Assembly (NCBI GenBank): GCA_019649035.1
Contig: BMAT01011808.1
Location: forward strand, 1 to 45,443
DNA length: 45,443 nucleotides
Direction of reading: 5' to 3'
Source: Elysia marginata
Lineage: Eukaryota; Mollusca; Gastropoda; Plakobranchidae
The notes below the pieces were generated by a model, which saw only the letters and a list, made by a program, of their open reading frames with translations, did not search any database and had not been told where the DNA came from. The position numbers and the translations under genes are program-made. Below are positions 32,424 to 40,373 of the stretch, piece by piece. Positions within the stretch are counted from its first letter, which is position 1, and every line of letters begins with the position of its first letter.

Positions 32424-35087
32424 TTATTTTGATTTATAAAAGACTAGTTTACCATCTAAGCTTCCAGCAGCAAGAAGAGGGTAAGCAGGATGAAATGCAA
32501 CACTTGTCACAACCTCATTGTGGCCTCTCAAGCGTTCAACATAAGTGCCTTTGCGGAGGTCATAAATGTAAGTTAACTTGTTCTCTGACCCTGTGGCCAG
32601 ATAATTTCCACAAGGGCTGAAGGCAATCTGGCAGGCATGAGCTTTGTTCATGTGTCCCTGTAGAGCTTGGATGCTATTTTTGTTGCGAAGATCCCATAAC
32701 TTGATTGGATCAGTATGAGCACTGGTGGCAATTACATTGTGGGCGTCCATTGGTTGAGAAGCATAGCAAGATCCCTCATTGATGGCCATGCTATGCACAG
32801 GACGAGAATGGCAGTCTGTGAAGCTGTGTGCCAGGGCTGATCTGTTCAGGTCATAAACCTCCAAGTTTCGAGCTGAAGTTGCACAAACAGCTAGGTATGA
32901 CATGAAAGAGTTTACCGCTGCTGAGGCAGTGAAACAAGAGCTTTCCGTTCCCCAGGAAGAAACAAGCTTGTAGCGATTCCCAGAGCTGTATCGTTTGATC
33001 TCATCTTTCTGAGGCGTTACAAGGAACTTATAGAGAGCTAAAGTTGATCCATAGGTGAGGAGAATAAATTTATCCATGAAAAAGAATTGACAATTTTTTA
33101 TCTCTTTATCAAATATTTTGTTGTCTGCAAGTTTAGAATTGGCACAACCCGCCTGACTAGATGTTTGATAAGTGTCATTTTGAGTTGAGCTACCTTTTAC
33201 ATTATTGAGCACCAGCAAAGGGTCACCACCTGTCCTACTCCATAGAAAAGCTTTTCTGTCATTGGAAGCAGTGAGCAACAGGGAACTGTCAGCGCTCCAC
33301 TGCATGTTGTTTACAGCCCCATCATGTCCAGTGAAAGAGCAAAATATTTGTTTGCTGAAAGGAGTTTTTAATACTAATCCAGTTTTGTTGGACATTGCAC
33401 ATGCCAAGCCACTTCCATCACCTGCAAAGTTTAAGTTAATGATGGCAGTTGCCTGATGTTCTGCAATAAAACTATCACAGAGTTCTGTTGGAGGGCCTGC
33501 TTGAGGATCATAATTTTCTTTTAGCATTTTACTTATAGAAGCTTTTGCTTGAGTGGTTTTAGGTAATGGGGTTTTTCCTATCCCAAGTAGTTTAGACTTG
33601 GAAGTTTCAGGTTTAAACATGGTCATCCTAGGTGCTTGCGTATACCCAGATGATTTAACTTTGCTTTTGAACGTAAGTGGTTGACTCATTGTTGTCAGTT
33701 TCTTTTTACCTGTAGCTACATCGCCTTTTGTAACTGGTTTTCCAGCCACAGGTGGAAGCATCTCAGACTTAAGCGGAGATTTGTCAGACAAAGGCATGAT
33801 GGGGATTATGCTAATTTCTATATTACCGGTATTTGCAGAATCAGTATTCACTTTGTCGGACTCCCTCACAGCAATTGTATCCAAAAGCTTCCAAGCTATG
33901 ACATCAATCCTATTTTCAAACATTGCCCCAACAGCAGCAGTCATTTGCTGGGGACCATTTTGATCCAGGCCAGAAAAAGCAATGGGACCAAAGGTTGTTG
34001 TGCCGCTGAATGAAAAACTATCCATATCTTTGTTTGTATCAATCAGTTGTAAAACTTGGAGAGATCTTGCATCCAGTTGGACAAATGAATTTGAAGTGAC
34101 TACACATATTGAGGGTGCCTTTTCTACCATTATGTCACCAGCACCTGAGCTTTGGGATAAGTTTGGTACCCAACTATTTGGATCACCTTGATTTTGTGAA
34201 AAGTAAGCGTATTTGATTGACAAGATGGACTCGCTTGATTGTGCACAAGTTAAAATTTCATCATCTGTCGAAACTTGCAAATGTTTTTTTCCAGATTTTT
34301 TTACTACTGTGGGAGCACTGTTATCAGAGTCATTATCTAAAAGACTTCTATTACTTTGTTCTTTTTTCACAAGTAAAGACATGTCTATATTAGCTAAACC
34401 TCTAAAGTCATGCCCATCCGTTAGGTCAAACACTTTTAGACTTCCATCAGCAGTGCCAATAGCAACATGAGGTTTGACTAAATTCATTGCTAGGCTAATG
34501 AGAGGAGCTGGTGATATGATGGTTGACTGGTAAAGCAGAGACATTTCGCTTACATCCCAGACGCAAAATGTGCGATCATCAGATATAGAGACTAATGTAG
34601 AGGAATAATGAGGACAAAAGTTAACACCAGTTACTAATGATCTGTGAGCTTTTAAAAATGCAAAAGGTTTACCTGATTGGTTTTTAAGTAGCTGGATATC
34701 ATATTCAACTGCTATGGCAACAATATCTTCATTGTTACTGAAACATAAACATGAAACTTCACCAGGGTTTGAATAAAATATATGACTTTTAACCTCTTCT
34801 TCGCCTCTGTTCTTGAGTTTCCACACAAGAATCTTGTCTTTAGATGCTGACACAAGAGACATTGTTTTGCTTGAGCTGAAGGAAAGTGCAGTTATTTCTT
34901 TGTCGTGCCCAGCCAGTTCAGTTGGAAATGGCTTGACCTTAGAACGACCAGAACGTATGTCACTTATGTTCCATACACCTATAACATTTTTAGTAAGTGG
35001 TACAGCTATCCATTCTCTGCAAACACAGGGATCCAAACGTCTCGGGTTTGCATGTAGTGGGAGGGAGAAAAGGCAAGTAGCATCCAT
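32424..35087 (-). CDS. WDR27: WD repeat-containing protein 27 (WDR27), single exon
   Basis: Intact 887-residue frame. ATG is at 35087-35085 with in-frame TAG and TAA just upstream, so the start is secure; the stop is TAA at 32426-32424. It has two WD40 propeller regions: residues about 25-225 (blades ending DKILVWKLK, DRTFCVWDVS, DGSLKVFDLT) and about 545-887 (TGHDGAVNNMQWSADSSLLL, DPIKLWDLRN, FSPCGNYLATGSENK, HNEVVTSVAFHPAYPLLAAG). Between them lies a long low-complexity linker containing TFKSKVKSSGYTQAPRMTMF (residues 472-491), which closely matches the vertebrate WDR27 signature, as do FMDKFILL and KDEIKRY near 670-700. WDR27 is a predicted scaffold of uncertain function. Vertebrate WDR27 has many introns, while this copy has none; there is no frame damage, so it looks functional. 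It could be the only copy or an intact retrocopy. Confidence 0.93.
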   Translation of the reverse strand: MDATCLFSLPLHANPRRLDPCVCREWIAVPLTKNVIGVWNISDIRSGRSKVKPFPTELAGHDKEITALSFSSSKTMSLVSASKDKILVWKLKNRGEEEVKSHIFYSNPGEVSCLCFSNNEDIVAIAVEYDIQLLKNQSGKPFAFLKAHRSLVTGVNFCPHYSSTLVSISDDRTFCVWDVSEMSLLYQSTIISPAPLISLAMNLVKPHVAIGTADGSLKVFDLTDGHDFRGLANIDMSLLVKKEQSNRSLLDNDSDNSAPTVVKKSGKKHLQVSTDDEILTCAQSSESILSIKYAYFSQNQGDPNSWVPNLSQSSGAGDIMVEKAPSICVVTSNSFVQLDARSLQVLQLIDTNKDMDSFSFSGTTTFGPIAFSGLDQNGPQQMTAAVGAMFENRIDVIAWKLLDTIAVRESDKVNTDSANTGNIEISIIPIMPLSDKSPLKSEMLPPVAGKPVTKGDVATGKKKLTTMSQPLTFKSKVKSSGYTQAPRMTMFKPETSKSKLLGIGKTPLPKTTQAKASISKMLKENYDPQAGPPTELCDSFIAEHQATAIINLNFAGDGSGLACAMSNKTGLVLKTPFSKQIFCSFTGHDGAVNNMQWSADSSLLLTASNDRKAFLWSRTGGDPLLVLNNVKGSSTQNDTYQTSSQAGCANSKLADNKIFDKEIKNCQFFFMDKFILLTYGSTLALYKFLVTPQKDEIKRYSSGNRYKLVSSWGTESSCFTASAAVNSFMSYLAVCATSARNLEVYDLNRSALAHSFTDCHSRPVHSMAINEGSCYASQPMDAHNVIATSAHTDPIKLWDLRNKNSIQALQGHMNKAHACQIAFSPCGNYLATGSENKLTYIYDLRKGTYVERLRGHNEVVTSVAFHPAYPLLAAGSLDGKLVFYKSK

Positions 35088-35130
35088 ATTTTACTAAATG
35101 AATAGCCTACTTAGCCTACTTGTTCCTCCC

Positions 35131-35593
35131 TAGATCTAATGTCAAATTAAATTGTTTGTGGTGATAATTAAAACAAATTTCTGCAAACAAAATTTTTTAT
35201 TTCAAAACCTTTGAAAAAGCCTACAGTGCTACTAGATCTAGATCTACCAACTAACTACATTTTGTATTAGGAAATCAAACATAATCAACTAGTCACAAAT
35301 AAAACCTGTCAGAAGAGTCAGTTTTTTTTTTTTAGAATAAATTCAAAACACTGGAGCAGTGGATCCCATTTGTTTTGCGAGAAGAATCCGGTAAAATATA
35401 AATCTAGAGTAGTTTAAGCTGAGTCTACCTATCTGTGTTCATCACTTCATGTAAAAGCAAATTTTCCAATTTTGCTACTAAATTAAAAGATGGTAGGTCT
35501 GTGTGCTAACAGATCGTCCGTAAAATATCACATCTTTAGATCTGACTTGGATTTTAAAAACCATGTAGAAAATCCTGTGAAGACCTAGATCTA
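35131..35593. repeat. TAGATCTA cluster upstream of WDR27
   Basis: Exact TAGATCTA palindromes at 35131, 35233, 35239 (overlapping the previous one) and 35586, all within 550 bp upstream of the WDR27 start codon. Function unknown. Confidence 0.7.
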
Positions 35594-36787
35594 TATACAC
35601 CATGACTCAGGTTTTGGTCTTTCGGATATTCTTTGGGATGGGAGCAGATAGGGTTCTGATGGGTTGTCAAGAACGCCGTCTTGGCGCTTGAGAGTAATTT
35701 CCCTTCTTCGCTGAATTATTTTGTTTGGAATGTAAACTTATTTTACCAGACACACAAAAAAAATATGTTCACCAAGGTATTGATTCCGAGGTAAATCAAA
35801 ATGTTTTTAATTTAAAAATTTTACATGAAAACTTTAAAATAAATATTTAACTAAAACATTTTCATACCAGGGTTTGCAAAGCTTTCAAAACACGCCTTGT
35901 TTCCGTGGTAGGGTATACATGCATAACCAGACGTGACAGCGAGCTCTCCAACCCGTCGCAGAGCAAGCGAGCGTGATCTGGTTTACATTTTACCGCGGTA
36001 AACATTGTAGCATGGTGGTCGCAATATTGATATCCAATGATATTGAGAAGATAGGTCAAACAATTCTCTATTGTCTTTTTTGTAAAGGTAGTGCATTTAC
36101 GTAAAGAATCCAATGGTGTACTTGTGTGTATGTGAGAGAGAACTAAAGAGAGAAGAGGGGGGGGGATAATGATGTAATCGGAAAATATAGAGAGGTGAAT
36201 ATTTCTTCCCGATTTGCTGAGCTTCTTAAAATTTCGTTTATAACCCCAGTCATGAAATAAGTTAATGATAATCGGCATCGTTTTTTTATGGAGCTTGAAT
36301 TGAAGACATTATATGTGAGATCTTAGGAGCCTGAAAAATATTTCATGCATTCAATAGTCAGATATCAGCTTTTTCTTCTGTCATAAAGCAAAATGACAAA
36401 GATCTTCTTGCGTGGCATGACAATGCAAACATCTAGCATTAGTATACATTGATGTGTCAGTGACAACCTGGGATATTGCAGGTACAAATTAATGTTGCGT
36501 CAGGCTGGCCATGTGTGGTCTGAACACAACTCTTGAGTAAACAGCAAGAAGGTCTATAGATTTTTAAGGTACCTGCAGTTGGCATAAACTTCATAGGTAA
36601 GTTTTCTGTGGAGACGGTTCTTTATTTCATGGAAGAAACAACAACGGCCGTTATCAACACACGCAACAGTACAGGCGTAGGCCTACTTGTGAAAGACTTG
36701 CATAAAACGAAGGCAACGAATACAATTGATTTTTAACGGCCATGCATTAGTCTTTTAAAAATACTTTCTTCTTTTTTTTTTCTTCAT

Positions 36788-36960
36788 CTAAATTTCATAG
36801 AGGCTTCCCATCCCTGGGTCACTCTCGATGGTGACTTCTACAATTATATTCTTCTGGGACAAACCAAGTGCCGTATCTGCTGTGAAAACCATAATGAGAG
36901 ATATTGCAGATGGTTTGTCCTCAGCAGATGTGTATTCCGATGTCCCATTTTCATTACAAC
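36788..36960 (-). other. Exon-like open stretch, unidentified protein (possible terminal exon or decayed gene)
   Basis: On the minus strand, a frame running from about 36960 to a TAG at 36790-36788 has balanced amino-acid and codon use unlike the surrounding A+T-rich sequence, and ends in GMGSLYEI. It contains a hydrophobic run (AISLIMVFTADTALGL) and then IIVEVTIESDPG. If the AG at 36921-36920 acts as acceptor, the remaining 132 bp (36919-36788) form an in-frame last exon of 44 codons including the stop; the pyrimidine tract before that AG is weak. I do not recognise the protein. It could be the terminal exon of a small minus-strand gene or a decayed fragment. The plus strand is also open here, which weakens the case. 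Confidence 0.3.
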
Positions 36961-37710
36961 AGTACAAAAAATAAAAATGAATATGATATGAAAAATAATG
37001 ACAATTAAAAAATAATATTAACTATAACAATAAGAAAATAATAATCATTGTTAGGGCAAGTTTACGCTCAAAACAACCTAGGTTAGACCACCACGAATAG
37101 GAAAACCTAATCTAAATAAAGAAAGTATTAAACTAGAAAGTTGGCAGTCTAGAGCAAAAGTTTCTTTACTCTCTATCCCGCTCACATAATTGTATGATTG
37201 AAAGCAAGTGATATAACTCATACCTTAACACAGAAGAAAATCAAATTGATCTGGATCTCAATGGCCTTACAGAGGCGTGGATATATGAGATCTCACCCTT
37301 TTAAGCTCTTTAAAGGAGGTTGAAAGATTTTATTGCATGGATTCTGCTGAAATGTGGTAGGCTACTTGATGTACTTATAATTGATATCTAATTGCGAATA
37401 CATATTTTAGAATGTTTTATATCCTTTCAGTCACAGCAGGCTATTTTTGCTGACTTTTACATACGATTGTTCTAATTTATACTCGCCAAAAGAAGATATA
37501 ATTATTTTGAGAGGATTTCACTTTTTTTAATTTTCTCAGATTTTTTCAACATTTACATCATTGCTAAAACAATGCCTCTTTACTCACAAGCATAATTTAC
37601 ACACAATCTGTAAAAAGTAACTATAGCCCAGAGTTCAGCAATAATAATTATTCTGAAGACCGTCGAATCAATGGCAGCAAGGAAAATAAAATGATGTAGG
37701 CCTAAGTCTA

Positions 37711-37932
37711 TCATCTTGTTTCTTTTAAACTGTTTAAAACGACACATCTATTAAAATCAGAGTGCCGGTCGCACGTCAGTCTCGTGTAAAGCCTCGGACA
37801 CGTAGCGCGTGTGCAAACAGAACGTTGAATGACATTGCCACCGTCCTGGGTGACAGTGGGTGTATCAATCCCTGACACAGTCTGAACCAGGCTCTCTTTG
37901 GTGGGCTTTTTATTTACAAGTTTAAATTTTCA
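37711..37932 (-). other. CpG-containing patch with open minus-strand frame
   Basis: About 37750-37910 is richer in G+C and CpG than its surroundings. The minus strand is open for about 70 codons (37930 to the TGA at 37713-37711) with normal composition at the 5' end (KKPTKESLVQTVSGIDTPTV) turning Cys/Arg-rich later. No start codon, good acceptor or recognisable domain is present. It may be an exon, a regulatory element or a relic of a mobile element; a second minus-strand frame is also partly open. Confidence 0.2.
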
Positions 37933-38154
37933 TTGCATAACTTCATGCTCATGATAATCGACTCGCGATATTTTTTCCCCTTCAAATCATTACACAATGT
38001 GCCTGCTCATTCTAGTAGCAGGGGAAAGTGATTCCAGAGGATCCACTGGAGACCATTTTAATGATTATTATTTGTAGTATCCGTTTCAAAAATATGTTAG
38101 ACATAGAGATTTAAGTGTTGCGAGTTGTACGATTTTTTTTACAGAAACAGGTAG

Positions 38155-38240
38155 ACGGAGAGATAGATAGATAGATAGATAGATATAGAGAGACAGGCAG
38201 AGACAGAGACAGAGCGGGAAAGAGAGAGAGAGAGGAGATA
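38155..38240. repeat. GATA and GAGA microsatellite cluster
   Basis: Five GATA units near 38161-38181, then AGAGACAG-like units and a run of GA near 38218-38235. Located in the WDR27-SCAPER intergenic region. Confidence 0.9.
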
Positions 38241-38341
38241 GAAGTGATAAAAGGCTTTTATGTTCAACTAAGCAGTTGGAATTAATTTTATGGCAAATAA
38301 GCTACTTGTTTTCATGTAATTTGTATACGCTACTTGCCGCT

Positions 38342-38450
38342 CGTCATCATCGCCATCACCACCGTACCGAAAGCAACAATGATTGGAGTAGCAGCAGCAG
38401 CAGCTGTCGCAGCAGCAGTACTGGTGATGGTGGTAGTAGCAGTAAAAGTT
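38342..38450. repeat. Trinucleotide-rich segment (CAT/CAC then CAG and GGT/GTA)
   Basis: CATCATCGCCATCACCACC at the left, GCAGCAGCAGCAGC and GCAGCAGCAG in the middle, GGTGATGGTGGTAGTAGCAG at the right. The outer parts are partly complementary to one another. Confidence 0.8.
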
Positions 38451-38717
38451 AGTAGAATAACTTAGTTTTCATGTAAAGAAGTAGATGGTGAAAGTGAATA
38501 CAGCGATAAAATGTATGCCTATTAGTTTCTATTGGTAAAATACCGGGTACCGAAATGAAAAAACAAAAAACAAACTAGATTCTAGTTACTGATGTAACAG
38601 TTCCTTTCTGAATACTCCCCCCCCCCCTCATTTTTTTCAAAACATCCACAAAAGCATTAGCAGAACATAGAGAGAAAAATGTTTTATTGAAAGGCGAACA
38701 GTTATAGTGTAGACACG

Positions 38718-38775
38718 CGAAAGACAGTGGATAAGGCCTGGGTTTTGTGAGGCGTGGATTTCGATCGACTCATTA
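38718..38775 (+). repeat. tRNA-like fragment, possible tRNA-derived SINE remnant
   Basis: AGTGGATAAGGC resembles an A-box region and GGATTTCGATCGACTC resembles a B box, about 30 bp apart as in tRNA genes. The acceptor and anticodon stems do not fold convincingly by eye. Treat it as a weak candidate for a SINE head or tRNA relic, not a functional tRNA. Confidence 0.25.
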
Positions 38776-38964
38776 ATTTTTTTTTCCTACTTTTTGACAA
38801 GCATTTACACGAGCTTTCATTTGCTGCGGGAGCGCGGTGCTGTCTAAGAACGCACTGAATGCATATTTCTGAAGTAGAAAAATTGAAACTGAATCTGAGG
38901 AAAGCAAATCAAAGCATCTTCAATAATAAACCCTTTACTCATCTGCTCCAAGTAGACTAGTCAC

Positions 38965-39267
38965 TAGATCTATAGATAGAAGCTAGATATCGAGATCTAC
39001 AGCTGCACCTAATCTAGATCTATCTGTGACCGAGCGATGAGTGTATTGTATTGCCACAAATTATGAAGCAAACACACAGGCTACCGAAATTTGGCTGTAA
39101 GTTTGTATTCCATATTTTGTGGCTTGTTTGTGTTCCATATTCTGTAGTCTTAGTGTAGACAGTGTAGTCTGTACAGGTAGATCTAGATCTATAGACCTTG
39201 ATCTAGGGTCTAATCCAGATACTCAAAGCACCCATCATCTAAACCTTGATTTATCTATATAGATCTA
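38965..39267. repeat. TAGATCTA cluster upstream of SCAPER
   Basis: Exact TAGATCTA at 38965, 39015, 39178, 39184 (overlapping) and 39260, plus near matches such as GAGATCTA (38992), CTAGATAT and TTGATCTAG. Located about 1 kb before the first coding exon of SCAPER. Confidence 0.7.
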
Positions 39268-39740
39268 TACTTAAAACATCCATTATAGGAGTGATTAAGT
39301 GTTAAACCTGAAAAAGTTTGCCACTAAAATCATTCATAGTTTTCAGTAATGATATGCCTGAATTTTCGCTTTTTCTGAGGTATAGATTTTGGAAGGATTG
39401 GAGCTCAGCGGCACTCTGCAACCTATTTTTTTTTTTACAGACATCGTTGTCTTCCCTTATTAGAACAACAGTCACTAGATGAGATCTAGCATAAATGATT
39501 TGAAATTAATAAAACCACTAATCTAGAAGTAAATTAGTTCGCATGTGCCTTGGAAGCCTAAATTTCACAAGTCGGGAATTCTCTTTCATTTGATTAAACT
39601 TAAAGCTGTTTTTCTTCTTTTTCTGTCTTTGGAATCAACAAGCCTTTAGTTTTTTCCACAAAGTGTGTATTATAATGTTATAAAGTTTTCAACTTTTAGA
39701 AAAAGAAGCTTTAAAAATATCATGTTCAAAATGATGACAC

Positions 39741-39797
39741 CTTTGAAAGTGAAAATTGTGACATCTGACTCATTTACCCTGGACGCAAGACATTTTA
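39741..39797 (+). repeat. Dispersed TGACTCAT-type repeat, copy E (upstream of SCAPER)
   Basis: CTTTGAAAGTGAAAATTGTG, then ACATCTGACTCATTTACCCT, then GGACGCAAGACATTTTA. The best-preserved copy, carrying an exact TGACTCA. Confidence 0.65.
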
Positions 39798-40070
39798 ATT
39801 TAAAATTTCTCTTCATTACCCTTCATTTTGTCAGTCCTTTTTTTTATCATAAGAAAAAATTGCATCTCATAGCACAAGACACTTTATTTCTAAAAAAATA
39901 TATAATTTGTAGATGAAATTTAAATTTAGCCGGGGGGCTCCCCGGTGTGAAAATACTTTCTATAGATTTGTTTTAAAAAATTACGATAATTTTTAAGCAA
40001 TTTTGATTACATGATTAGAAACTAAGAAAGCTGCTCTTTAGTTTAACTTAATACAAGGTCTTTTAATTTT

Positions 40071-40112
40071 AAGTATTGTGACTTTGACTCTTTTGGGTTG
40101 GTTGCAAAACAT
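40071..40112 (+). repeat. Dispersed TGACTCAT-type repeat, copy F (just upstream of SCAPER exon 1)
   Basis: AAGTATTGTGACTTTGACTC followed by TTTTGGGTTGGTTGCAAAAC. More diverged, but with the same block order and spacing; it lies about 280 bp after copy E. Confidence 0.5.
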
Positions 40113-40148
40113 ATGTAGTCTATGGATTTTGTATTAAACAATTTACAG

Positions 40149-40373
40149 ATATCACCATGTAAGACAACTCCCAAGATTTAGGAAAGTCATCAGCTGACCA
40201 TGATGAGTGAGAACAGGCGGAAACGAGGTGCAGCCTGGAACACAAAGCTCAGGCAGGAGCACAGGGAGAGAGACAGGGAAAGTCATCAAAATGGAGCTGG
40301 TGAGAATGCTGGTCAGCACCATCAAAAGACGAGGTATTCAAATGTCCAAAAAGGGAGAACAGCAAATACCCAG
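40149..40373 (+). CDS. SCAPER: SCAPER first coding exon with start codon
   Basis: The AG at 40147-40148 follows A/T-rich sequence and would make 40149-40199 a short untranslated leader; alternatively transcription starts nearby. The reading frame from ATG 40200 is MMSENRRKRGAAWNTKLRQE, continuing as a hydrophilic Arg/Glu/His/Gln-rich segment to CAG|GTAAAC at 40373. The exon is 58 codons in phase 0. The conserved part of SCAPER begins in the next exon, so this extension is lineage-specific or only partly conserved. Confidence 0.75.

Larger units (their letters stand above)
35088..40148. other. Intergenic region between divergent WDR27 and SCAPER
   Basis: Expected to hold the promoters of both genes, but no TATA or initiator could be assigned. 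It contains nine of the window's fourteen TAGATCTA palindromes (35131-35246, 35586, 38965-39022, 39178-39267), a CpG-containing patch at 35880-36005, another at 37750-37910 with an open minus-strand frame, an exon-like minus-strand stretch at 36788-36960, GATA and GA microsatellites at 38155-38240, a trinucleotide-rich segment at 38342-38450, a tRNA-like fragment near 38718-38775 and two copies of the dispersed TGACTCAT-type repeat (39741-39797, 40071-40112; the latter just before SCAPER). Confidence 0.7.

Noticed and set aside
32429-35097. Several plus-strand open frames of 60-110 codons opposite WDR27
   Set aside because: Antisense shadows of a long coding frame; no domain similarity.
36629-36736. 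Small plus-strand frame (MEETTTAVINTRNSTGVGLL...) of 35 codons
   Set aside because: Too short, no splice or promoter context and no recognisable family; noted only as possible chance.
38379-38465. Small plus-strand frame encoding an Ala/Val-rich hydrophobic peptide
   Set aside because: Produced by trinucleotide repeats (CAG, GTA/GGT); no conservation signal and no gene context.
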